Notes under the pieces: model-generated
Database searches by the model: none
Told to the model about the DNA's origin: nothing
The model's input: the letters and a program-made list of their open reading frames with translations, nothing else
Origin: VXPQ01 sp965223485
Lineage (GTDB): Bacteria > Bacteroidota > Rhodothermia > Rhodothermales > VXPQ01
Assembly (NCBI GenBank): GCA_965223485.1
Contig: OZ244993.1
Coordinates: 1,488,001-1,552,000 of the forward strand
Length of the DNA: 64,000 nt
Reading direction: 5' to 3'
Translations under genes and position numbers: made by a program
Shown here: positions 18,588 to 26,975 of the stretch, one piece after another
How positions within the stretch are numbered: position 1 is the first letter of the stretch
Layout of the letters: every line of letters starts with the position of its first letter

Positions 18588-20375
18588 TTATGCAGATGGC
18601 TTCGGTTCCACGACCCGCTTGGCTACCAGCATCGTGAGATCGTCGGACAATTCCTCGATGTTTCCCGTGAATTCGGCAATGTCCTTATGGACAATATCTA
18701 CCATGTCCGCCGCCGATTGTGTGTGCACCCGTTTCAGCACAGCCTCGAGGCGATCTTCGTGGTACTCCTCGCCGGCGGCTCCCATCGCCTCTGTCACGCC
18801 GTCGGTGAACAGCACGGCTATGTCGCCCGGGTTCAGTTTGACCGTACCGTGCTCGTAGTCGATCCGATCGATCACGCCGAGGAGCAGCCCCCCCTCATGC
18901 AGTAGTTCTATGGAGCCGTCTTGTCGTACGACCATTGGTGGATTGTGCCCGGCGTTCACGTACTCCATCTGCCCGGAATCGAGGTGCAGGATGGCCAGAA
19001 AGAACGTAATGAACCGGTCCGTATCGGTATTCTCGCATATGACGCGATTGATATGCCCCACAGCCTGCTCGATCGTCATATCCATGGGCAGCACGACATG
19101 CAGACTGGCTTGCAAGTTTGCCATAAGCAGCGCCGCCGGCGTGCCTTTTCCCGTCACGTCGGCAATAGCGAGCAGGAGCCGTTCGTCCTTGAGCCGAACG
19201 ACATCGTAGTAGTCGCCCCCCACGAAACGGCTTGGTCTGGCAAGCGCCGCCACCTCGTACTCTCCTATATCGGGCATTTGTTGCGGCAAGAGCCGTTCCT
19301 GGATGCGCCGCGCGATTCGCATTTCTTCCTCAAGCCGCTGTTTCTCGATCTGCTCTTCGACCAGAAACGAGTTTTGCACCGAAACAAGGGTGAGATTCCC
19401 AAGAGCGGACAGGAATTCGATGTCTGCAGAGGTATAAGGCTGCCCGTTTCGCTTGGGGCCGAGGCATAATGCGCCGCAAGGCGCCCCCTGGTGTCTCAGG
19501 GGAAGCGCCAGTATCAACCCGAGGTCGCGGAGTCCTTGACATGTATCGTCGGAAGCCGCTTCAGGAAAAGAAGGCATGTCGCCGGACGGCGCCGAGCCGT
19601 TATCCAGAAGCACGAGCCGCTCCAGTGTGCATAGCTGCTCTGCCAGTGCCGGGGCAATCTGCTCCGGCAAGCCCCCGGAGGTAGTTGCGAACATACCCGC
19701 ATTGTCTTCATTCGTCCGGTTCCGGCGCACCAGAAACAGATGGCGGGATACAAGGAGCTGTCCCATCAAGGCAAAGGATAACAACTTGACGAGACGCTCC
19801 CGGTCAATGGTTGCATTGAATTCCTGCGACAGATCGAACAGGGTGTTCAGTTCCTGAATCCTCGCATCGAGGTCACGGTTCGCTAATTGCAGTTCTTCCA
19901 CCATCAGGGAGTTGTGCACTGCCGTGGAGGACATATTCACAAGCGATCGGACAAACTCCAGTTCGAACGGGGTGTACTGCTCGCCTGTCGCTTTTCTTCC
20001 GGCGGCCAGGATGCCGATTTCCCGGCTCCCGAAACGTATCGGTGCCGCCAGTTCCAGACCGTGTTCCAGCAATTTTTCCGGTACGCGGTCCGCCGTCAGC
20101 ACGGTATCCTCTGGTATTCCGGGCACCTGGAGGATGGCCCCTTCTTCGAGGGTCTTTACGTTTCTTGTTGCGGCTACGCGGTATCCGTTTTCGACCGGAT
20201 CGCGCATCAGCACAGCGCTCTGGGTCGTCAGCAGTTTGCTCATGACCGTCAGGAGCAAGTTCTTCAGCACGAACTGCAGATCGAGGGATGTGCTCAAAAG
20301 GCGGCTCGTCTCGTACAGGGCACGCAGGTCGAACCGTTCGCTTCGCATGGAAGATGTGTCTGAATCGGTACCCAT
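18588..20375 (-). CDS. GAF-domain PP2C/SpoIIE serine phosphatase
   Basis: 595 aa. Two GAF-like sensor regions (about 20-165 and 180-330) joined by a coiled coil, then the linker EEEMRIARRIQERLLPQQMP and a SpoIIE/RsbU phosphatase domain (about 365-590) with the metal-binding motifs FVGGDYYDVV, AIADVTGKGTPAALLMANLQ, NAGHNPP, LLLGVID, LFTDGVTEAM and ELSDDLTMLV. Probably dephosphorylates an anti-sigma antagonist in a partner-switching pathway; no partner gene is nearby. Its ATG overlaps the stop of the preceding phosphodiesterase by one base (TGATG), so the two are coupled. Confidence 0.93.
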   Translation of the reverse strand: MGTDSDTSSMRSERFDLRALYETSRLLSTSLDLQFVLKNLLLTVMSKLLTTQSAVLMRDPVENGYRVAATRNVKTLEEGAILQVPGIPEDTVLTADRVPEKLLEHGLELAAPIRFGSREIGILAAGRKATGEQYTPFELEFVRSLVNMSSTAVHNSLMVEELQLANRDLDARIQELNTLFDLSQEFNATIDRERLVKLLSFALMGQLLVSRHLFLVRRNRTNEDNAGMFATTSGGLPEQIAPALAEQLCTLERLVLLDNGSAPSGDMPSFPEAASDDTCQGLRDLGLILALPLRHQGAPCGALCLGPKRNGQPYTSADIEFLSALGNLTLVSVQNSFLVEEQIEKQRLEEEMRIARRIQERLLPQQMPDIGEYEVAALARPSRFVGGDYYDVVRLKDERLLLAIADVTGKGTPAALLMANLQASLHVVLPMDMTIEQAVGHINRVICENTDTDRFITFFLAILHLDSGQMEYVNAGHNPPMVVRQDGSIELLHEGGLLLGVIDRIDYEHGTVKLNPGDIAVLFTDGVTEAMGAAGEEYHEDRLEAVLKRVHTQSAADMVDIVHKDIAEFTGNIEELSDDLTMLVAKRVVEPKPSA

Positions 20376-20890
20376 CAGGACGAATTACCCTGCGATGGTT
20401 TGTCGTCAAGGTGCACGACATCCGCTTTCCGGGCGCTGCCTTCGGTTATTTCCAGCACCACGCACGTCTTGACCCGGTGAAGTCCCTGACGACCGGCGGC
20501 GCCAGGATTAATGTACAGCATATTCGGGGGATTGCGCACCCGTTCGATGCGCAGGATGTGGCTGTGTCCACAGATGAAGATATCCGGTGGATCGGCGGCG
20601 AGCGCCCCGGATATCAAGGGATCCCAGCGCCCCGGACTCCCCCCGATATGTGTCATGCAAATGCGTACGCCGTCCACTTCGGTTCGCAACACACCTATGG
20701 TGCGGAACCGGACGCCCGGCCCGTCTACATTGCCCCAGACGGCCTGTACGGGAGCGATCTCTTCGAGTCGATCCAGAATATCCACGGCGCCGACATCCCC
20801 GGCATGCAGGATGCGATCCACCCCGTTGAAGTATGTTGCGATCGCCGGATGAAAATAACCGTGCGTGTCCGAGATGATGCCAAGCTTCAC
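20375..20890 (-). CDS. YfcE/MJ0936-type metallophosphodiesterase
   Basis: 171 aa. Motifs GIISDTHGYF, HAGDVGAVDIL, WGNVDGPG and FICGHSHILRIER are the di-metal site of the calcineurin-like YfcE family. Cytosolic phosphodiesterase; substrate unknown. Overlaps the SpoIIE phosphatase start by one base. Confidence 0.92.
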   Translation of the reverse strand: MKLGIISDTHGYFHPAIATYFNGVDRILHAGDVGAVDILDRLEEIAPVQAVWGNVDGPGVRFRTIGVLRTEVDGVRICMTHIGGSPGRWDPLISGALAADPPDIFICGHSHILRIERVRNPPNMLYINPGAAGRQGLHRVKTCVVLEITEGSARKADVVHLDDKPSQGNSS

Positions 20891-20996
20891 AGGCGTGTCC
20901 GGTTACGATCCGCTAACGGGCCTGCGGCAAACAGCCGCTATACCTCGAGAATACCTCCAGGTTTAATCGGGTGCGCAACGCAGGGCGCCTTAACGA

Positions 20997-23066
20997 TCAG
21001 GCGCTCCGGGCCACGCGGTACATCCACACAATGAAGCAGCCGAACGCAACCAGTCCGAGTACATTGGCCACCGGTTCGAAGCCCTCCGGCGCCAGTTCGA
21101 GAACGGCTGTATTCTGTGCAGCCGCGAACGGGATGGCCAGCAAGATACCTACCAGGGCCTCGCCCGTGATAAGCCCGGAAGCGAACAACAGCCCCCGTCG
21201 GCCTGCCCGCTGCACGGCCTCTTCGTACGCTGTTTCATCGCCGATCTGATCCTTGCGGCGGCGCAACGAACGTTTGGCGAAAAAGGCTGCCAGTCCGCCG
21301 ATAAAAATGGGGACGGTCAACTCCAGCGGCAAATAAATGCCGACGGCGACGGCCAGCACCGGCATGCGGAATTCGGCGCCGCGATGCTCCAGGTACTTGT
21401 CGAGAACAATGATGACCGCGGCAATGAGCGCTCCGGCTATGATCATGTTCCACGGCAAATTCTGCCGGAATACGCCGTCGGCGACCGAACTCATGAGCGT
21501 GGCTTGCGGGGCCTGAAGAGCCTGCGACGGGTCCATACCCTCTCTCGGGAACACGTCGCCGAGACCGTATGCCTGAAACAACAGGTCGAGAATGGGCGCC
21601 AGTACCAGCGCGGCGGCCACGACCCCCACGATCTGCATGATTTGTTGCTTGTACGGCGTGGCGCCTACGAGATACCCCGCCTTCAGGTCCTGCATATTAT
21701 CTCCGGCGATAGCTGCCGCACAGCATACGACCGCACCGACCAGAATGGCGGTAGCTGCCGCCGTGGTGGCTTGCATCGCGTCGACGGCAAAATCGATTTG
21801 CGATCCCAGAATCCAGAGCAGCAACAGCGATGTGCTCAGGATCGTAGCGATCGTCACCCCGGAGATGGGATTATTCGACGATCCCACAAGGCCGGCCATA
21901 TACCCGGCTACGGACGAAAAAAGGAATCCGGCCAGCAGGGCGAAAAACAGGCCGAGCACAAGCGTACCCCAGTACAACCCTGCCGTGATGCCGAGTGCTT
22001 CCTGGTCTACAATGAGCAGGAAACTGATGAAAATCGGCACGGTCATGGCGAGGGTGCCCCACAGGACGATGTGAATGGGCGTATCCCGGTCGGTCCGCAC
22101 CACTTCCGAACGATGTCCCGATCGGGCCTGCCGGACGGCGTCCAGCGAAGACAGAATGCCGTCCTTGATGGGCTTGACAAGCGAGAGCAGCGCCCAGACC
22201 CCGCCGATGGCCATGGCGCCGACGCCGAGATACCGAATGCGCTCGCTCCACACCGCAAGCGCAGCCTCGTATCCCGTGGCTCCGTCCGTAATCGCCGCCA
22301 GTTCTTCCGGCGAGGCGATCGCTGTATAGATGGGAATGCCGAACAGCCAGGAAATCAGGCCGCCCGCAAACACCAGTATGGCGATGTTCAATCCGACGAT
22401 GTACCCTACTCCGAGCAGGGCTACGCCCAGTTCCGTACCGTATCCGAAGACCGCCCGCCCGGCATGTACAGCACCCGCCGCCGAGTCCGCCACGAGACGA
22501 AATCCTGTCTGGAACAGTTTCAGTGCAGCGCCCGCCACGCCCGCAAGAGCGATATACCGGGCGCCTTCGCCCCCTTCCGAACCTGCCTTGAGCACTTCGC
22601 CCGTGGCCACGCCTTCCGGAAAATGAAGCTGGGCCTCGATGATGAGCGCTCTCCGCAACGGGATGGTGAACAACACGCCAAGCACGCCTCCCGTGAGCGC
22701 AATCGACATCGTGGCCAGAAAGTCGAAACCTTGCCAGTATTGCAGCATCAGCAACGCGGGCAACGTAAAGATCACGCCTGCCGCAAGGGATTCACCTGCC
22801 GACGCCGCCGTTTGCACGATATTGTTTTCGAGAATATTCGATGTGCGGAAAAAGCGCAGGATCGCCATGGACATGACCGCCGCCGGAATGGAGGCGGACA
22901 CGGTCAGGCCGACCTTGAGTCCCAGGTAGGCATTCGCTCCAGCCAGCACAGCCGACAGGATAAAGCCGAGAATCACTGCCTTGATCGTAATCTCAGGCAA
23001 GGATTGCGATGCAGGGATGTACGGCGTAAAGGCAGGTGACTTCGTTCCGGAAGAAGGGGTATCCAT
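20997..23066 (-). CDS. OPT-family oligopeptide transporter
   Basis: 689 aa with about 15 hydrophobic segments. N-terminal region TPYIPASQSLPEITIKAVIL and GANAYLGLKVGLTVSASIPA, then later AGDNMQDLKAGYLVGATPYK are typical of the bacterial OPT group. Proton-coupled uptake of peptides or metal chelates at the inner membrane is the family role. Ends 106 bp before the phosphodiesterase gene, in the same direction. Confidence 0.93.
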   Translation of the reverse strand: MDTPSSGTKSPAFTPYIPASQSLPEITIKAVILGFILSAVLAGANAYLGLKVGLTVSASIPAAVMSMAILRFFRTSNILENNIVQTAASAGESLAAGVIFTLPALLMLQYWQGFDFLATMSIALTGGVLGVLFTIPLRRALIIEAQLHFPEGVATGEVLKAGSEGGEGARYIALAGVAGAALKLFQTGFRLVADSAAGAVHAGRAVFGYGTELGVALLGVGYIVGLNIAILVFAGGLISWLFGIPIYTAIASPEELAAITDGATGYEAALAVWSERIRYLGVGAMAIGGVWALLSLVKPIKDGILSSLDAVRQARSGHRSEVVRTDRDTPIHIVLWGTLAMTVPIFISFLLIVDQEALGITAGLYWGTLVLGLFFALLAGFLFSSVAGYMAGLVGSSNNPISGVTIATILSTSLLLLWILGSQIDFAVDAMQATTAAATAILVGAVVCCAAAIAGDNMQDLKAGYLVGATPYKQQIMQIVGVVAAALVLAPILDLLFQAYGLGDVFPREGMDPSQALQAPQATLMSSVADGVFRQNLPWNMIIAGALIAAVIIVLDKYLEHRGAEFRMPVLAVAVGIYLPLELTVPIFIGGLAAFFAKRSLRRRKDQIGDETAYEEAVQRAGRRGLLFASGLITGEALVGILLAIPFAAAQNTAVLELAPEGFEPVANVLGLVAFGCFIVWMYRVARSA

Positions 23067-23227
23067 GCGTATTCTCGACAGGTGTGACCGATGATCGGTC
23101 CAGAAGAAACGAATGCCTGAAAATAGTGCAGGAATGCGCGAAGAATCAAACAGGCTATGCCATACTAAAGTACTCCGGAGATACTATCTTCCAAAGAGCG
23201 CTCTTCATTCAACATATATCCTGTACA

Positions 23228-24139
23228 ATGGAACTTGGAATGATCGGTCTGGGAAAGATGGGAGGCAGCATGGCTCTCCGGCTTCTCCGGCATGGACACA
23301 GCGTCATTGGATTCGACCTTTCGGCCCAGGTCGTTTCGGAATACGAGCAATCCGGCATGACAGGCGCCGATTCGCTGGAAGCATTGGTGATGCAGTGCAC
23401 CTTGCCCCGGCATATCTGGATGATGGTGCCCGCCGGAGATGCAGTTGACGCCACCATTGCCGCTCTTGCGCCGCTGCTCGAAGAAGGGGATGTTCTGATC
23501 GATGGCGGCAACTCCGATTATCGCAACACGATACGCCGTGCCCGGGCGTTGAGCGACCGGGGTGCCATGCTGGTCGACGCCGGCGCCAGCGGCGGCATTT
23601 GGGGCCTTGAGGAAGGGTATTGTCTGATGGTGGGTGGGGACAAACGGGCTGTCGAACGGCTTGCGCCGATTTTCGATGCGCTGGCGTGTGACGGCAGCGA
23701 GGGATGGGGGCATGTCGGACCTGCCGGGGCCGGTCATTGCGTGAAAATGGTGCATAACGGGATCGAGTACGGCATGATGCAGGCCTATGCCGAGGGGTTC
23801 GCGATCATGGAGGGAAGCGACCGTTTCGATCTGGATATCCATGCCATCGCCCATATCTGGCGGCATGGGAGCGTTGTCCGGTCGTGGTTGCTGGATCTGA
23901 CGGCGGACGCGCTGGAAGAGGACGCGGACCTGCGTGACATCGCTCCCTTTGTGCCCGACTCCGGGGAGGGCCGGTGGACCGTCCGCGAAGCGATCGACCT
24001 CAATATCCCCGCTCCGGTCATCACCGCCTCGCTGCTCCAGCGCATTCAATCCCGCGACGATCGGTCTTTTGCACACCGCCTTCTTTCGGACATGCGCAAC
24101 CGGTTCGGGGGCCATTCCGTAAAAAAGGAGGGCGCCTGA
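23228..24139 (+). CDS. gnd: 6-phosphogluconate dehydrogenase, decarboxylating (short GntZ/YqeC type)
   Basis: 303 aa from the ATG at 23228; an upstream extension to 23036 is not conserved-looking. NAD(P) fold GMIGLGKMGGSMALRLLRHG, LIDGGNSDYRNT, DAGASGGIWGLEEGYCLMVG, GPAGAGHCVKMVHNGIEYGM. About 300 residues, the short class often NAD-preferring and linked to gluconate use. The convergent neighbour is gluconokinase, which makes its substrate. GAGCGCTC and CTCCGGAG palindromes lie in the 65 bp upstream. Confidence 0.93.
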   Translation: MELGMIGLGKMGGSMALRLLRHGHSVIGFDLSAQVVSEYEQSGMTGADSLEALVMQCTLPRHIWMMVPAGDAVDATIAALAPLLEEGDVLIDGGNSDYRNTIRRARALSDRGAMLVDAGASGGIWGLEEGYCLMVGGDKRAVERLAPIFDALACDGSEGWGHVGPAGAGHCVKMVHNGIEYGMMQAYAEGFAIMEGSDRFDLDIHAIAHIWRHGSVVRSWLLDLTADALEEDADLRDIAPFVPDSGEGRWTVREAIDLNIPAPVITASLLQRIQSRDDRSFAHRLLSDMRNRFGGHSVKKEGA

Positions 24140-24176
24140 ATCCCTGCACAATACGGCGGCGGCTGCCCACGCTGTT

Positions 24177-24722
24177 TCAGCGGGCGTTTTGCAGCGCGTT
24201 TTCGAGAAGGGCCGTCACAGCAGCAGTAACCCGGTCAAGAGGCTCCCCGGCATTGATCGTGAACGCATCCTCGGGTTCTTCGAGCGTCGCATACTGGCTG
24301 TCGAGGAGATTTTCTCCAAAATAATGATCGCGGCGGGCGCCTATTCTTTCCGCAACAAGGTCCCGTTCTGCCCGCAGGTAGACGAAGATCGTCCCGTCGT
24401 TGCCGCTTCGGAGTGTGTCCCGGTACTTTTTTTTCAATGCCGAACACGTGACGATCGCCGGGCGTTTCTCGTCCAGGGACTGCCGGATCCGGGCGCGCAA
24501 CGCTTCGAGCCATTCTGCACGGTCGTCGTCATTCAGCGCGATTCCCCGACGCATTTTGTCGATATTGGATGGCGAATGAAAATGGTCCCCATCAAACAGG
24601 GACCACCCAAAGTGCTCTGCCACAGCCTGCCCGACCGTCGTTTTTCCCACACCGGATACACCCATGAAAATCGCGACCAAGCTGCGCCGCGCCGGGATAT
24701 CGGGAACCTGCCGGGCAGTCAT
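24177..24722 (-). CDS. gntK: Gluconokinase
   Basis: 181 aa. P-loop FMGVSGVGKTTVGQAVAEH, then LFDGDHFHSPSNIDKMRRGI, the conserved GntK region binding gluconate, and CSALKKKYRDTLR. Phosphorylates D-gluconate to 6-phosphogluconate for gnd. Convergent to gnd and divergent from pfk, sharing a 141-bp promoter region (24723-24863) with pfk. Confidence 0.94.
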   Translation of the reverse strand: MTARQVPDIPARRSLVAIFMGVSGVGKTTVGQAVAEHFGWSLFDGDHFHSPSNIDKMRRGIALNDDDRAEWLEALRARIRQSLDEKRPAIVTCSALKKKYRDTLRSGNDGTIFVYLRAERDLVAERIGARRDHYFGENLLDSQYATLEEPEDAFTINAGEPLDRVTAAVTALLENALQNAR

Positions 24723-24863
24723 TCTTCAGACGCGTTTTCAGGAAACGTTCCCCGGGTTGCCCAATGGCATGCGCCGGGGCGGAACGTAACGGGACGTTCC
24801 TTCTTTTTATAGCGGGACATCGGGTCCGTCGCTATCCTTACATACACCATCCTCTTTTGCACT

Positions 24864-25991
24864 ATGTCCGGTTCCATGCGCGTCGGCGTCCTTACCGGCG
24901 GGGGAGACTGCCCTGGGCTCAACGCCGTCATCCGGGGCGTCACGAAATGCCTCATCCTCCAGCACCGCGCCGAAGTGATCGGCATCGAGGATGGCTTCCT
25001 CGGGCTGATCGAACGGCGTTGCCGCCCCCTGTCCTACCGTGACGCCAGCGGCATCCTCACGCGCGGAGGCACCATCCTTGGAACCAGTAACATAGCCAAT
25101 CCATTCAGCTACTACAAACGGGACGATGCGGACGTCTCGGAAGAGGTTTCGGAATACTGCCGTCTTATGGGACTCGATGCACTGGTTGTTATTGGCGGAG
25201 ATGGTACGATGTCCATTGCGAACGGCCTTGCCCGGATGGGTATGAAGATCGTCGGCGTGCCCAAGACGATCGATAACGATCTTATGGGGACCGAGCGCAC
25301 GTTCGGATTCGATACCGCCGTTTCGATCGTCACGGAGGTAATCGACCGTATTCATACCACCGCACAGAGCCATGACCGGGTGATGATCATTGAGACGATG
25401 GGGCGCTACGCGGGGTGGATTGCGCTCTACGCCGGTGTGGCGGGCGGCGCCGACATCATCCTGATTCCCGAAATCGAATACACGGTCGAAGATGTGGCAT
25501 GGGTCTGCCGGCAACGGGAAGCCAAAGGGCAGCACTTTACGATTATCATGATTGCAGAGGGCGCCCGGGCCAAGGGAGGCGACCTGATCGTTAAACAGAT
25601 CGTGGAAAACAGCCCGGATCCCGTGCGCCTCGGAGGGGTTGGCAAGGTGCTCGAGCAGGCGTTGAGTACGCAGATAGACAGCGAAGTGCGCACCACGATT
25701 CCGGGGCACATGCAGCGCGGCGGTACGCCGACGGCGTACGATCGCGATCTGGCGACAGTCTTCGGCGTCTACGCTGCCGCCATGGTTGCCGAGGGGCAGT
25801 TCGGGCGCATGGTCGCGTTGCAAAACAACCGGCTCACAAGTGTCCCCTTCGAGGAGATCGCCAACAAGACCCGCATGATACCTCTCGACCATCCGATGCT
25901 TGCTACAGCCCATGCTACCGGGACATCCTTTGGCGCGCGCGATTTCGATTGCCGCATCGAGAGTGTCCATATGCAGGATGTCGTTACCTGA
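24864..25991 (+). CDS. pfkA: 6-phosphofructokinase, group III
   Basis: 375 aa. GVLTGGGDCPGLNAVIRGV, LVVIGGDGTMSIANGLARMG, GVPKTIDNDLMGTERTFGFD, ETMGRYAGWIAL and GHMQRGGTPTAYDRDLAT. The phosphoryl-donor position is Gly (GGDGT), as in ATP enzymes, while the second position is Lys (PKTIDND), as in PPi enzymes; this G/K pair is the one known from ATP-dependent actinobacterial PFKs. ATP use is therefore the better guess. An alternative start is 24876. Confidence 0.93.
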   Translation: MSGSMRVGVLTGGGDCPGLNAVIRGVTKCLILQHRAEVIGIEDGFLGLIERRCRPLSYRDASGILTRGGTILGTSNIANPFSYYKRDDADVSEEVSEYCRLMGLDALVVIGGDGTMSIANGLARMGMKIVGVPKTIDNDLMGTERTFGFDTAVSIVTEVIDRIHTTAQSHDRVMIIETMGRYAGWIALYAGVAGGADIILIPEIEYTVEDVAWVCRQREAKGQHFTIIMIAEGARAKGGDLIVKQIVENSPDPVRLGGVGKVLEQALSTQIDSEVRTTIPGHMQRGGTPTAYDRDLATVFGVYAAAMVAEGQFGRMVALQNNRLTSVPFEEIANKTRMIPLDHPMLATAHATGTSFGARDFDCRIESVHMQDVVT

Positions 25992-26039
25992 TGCAGGCGG
26001 CGTACGTCCGGCCCCGAATCATTCTGCACGTATGACGCC

Positions 26040-26975
26040 ATGACCATCTTCCTTACCGGGGGCACTGGTTTCGTGGGAGGCTATATCCTCCGTGAACTGA
26101 TCCGGCAGGGGCATACCGTGCGCTGTCTGGTCCGAAACGAGGCCCCGGCGCTTGATGCTATGCCGGCCCGCGTGGAGCAGGTATTCGGCTCCGTGACCGC
26201 TCCGGACACGTTGGGCGGCTTGATGGACGGCTGCGATGCCGTGATCCATCTGGTGGGTATTATCCGGGAAAACCCTGCGCATGGCGTTACCTTCGATGCA
26301 GTCCACTTCGGAGGTGCGAAAGCCGTCGTGGACGAAGCCCGCAAGGCCGGCATTCCCGGATTTATCCACATGAGCGCCAATGGCGCCCGCCCCGACGGCG
26401 TATCCGCCTATCAGACCTCGAAGTGGCATGCGGAAGAATATGTTCGGCAGGCAGGCTTCGCCCGCTGGACAATTTTCCGTCCCTCGCTCATTTTCGGAAA
26501 TCCAGGACCGGGCGGCTTCGAATTCGCATCCGAATTGGCCCGCACGCTGGTGCGGCCATTGCCCGTGCTGCCCGCTTTCGGCGGCGGGCGCTTCGAGATG
26601 CAGCCGGTATCCGTCGAGGAAGTCGCTGCGGCGTTCGTGCAGGCGCTCACGCTCGATGCTGCGCACGGCAAGGTCTATTACGCCGGAGGACGGGAGCGCA
26701 TCACTTTTCTTGAACTGCTCGACCGCATAACGGATGCGATCGGACATGCCAGGAAGCCGAAAATTCCGAACCCTGCCGTTCTTGTGCGCCCGTTTATCCG
26801 TTTTCTCGACGGAACCGGCATCCTGCCTATTTCCCTGGACCAGTTCAATATGCTCATGGAAGGCAACACCTGCGACAGCACGGCTTTTTATCACGATTTC
26901 GGGCTCGCATTCAAGCCGTTTTCGCCGGAAAACCTGTCGTACCTGAACCGGCGCGAAAGGTCGGGGGCGCCATGA
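26040..26975 (+). CDS. NAD(P)-binding epimerase-like protein, complex I NDUFA9 family
   Basis: 311 aa atypical SDR. GGTGFVGGYILRELIRQGHT nucleotide-binding start, VIHLVGIIREN, YQTSKWHAEEYVR (YxxxK), FRPSLIFGNPGPGGFEFASE, then PVSVEEVAAAFVQAL. These features match the NDUFA9/YfcH-like SDR group. Substrate unknown. Its last codon overlaps the start of the following outer-membrane gene (ATGA). Confidence 0.85.
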   Translation: MTIFLTGGTGFVGGYILRELIRQGHTVRCLVRNEAPALDAMPARVEQVFGSVTAPDTLGGLMDGCDAVIHLVGIIRENPAHGVTFDAVHFGGAKAVVDEARKAGIPGFIHMSANGARPDGVSAYQTSKWHAEEYVRQAGFARWTIFRPSLIFGNPGPGGFEFASELARTLVRPLPVLPAFGGGRFEMQPVSVEEVAAAFVQALTLDAAHGKVYYAGGRERITFLELLDRITDAIGHARKPKIPNPAVLVRPFIRFLDGTGILPISLDQFNMLMEGNTCDSTAFYHDFGLAFKPFSPENLSYLNRRERSGAP

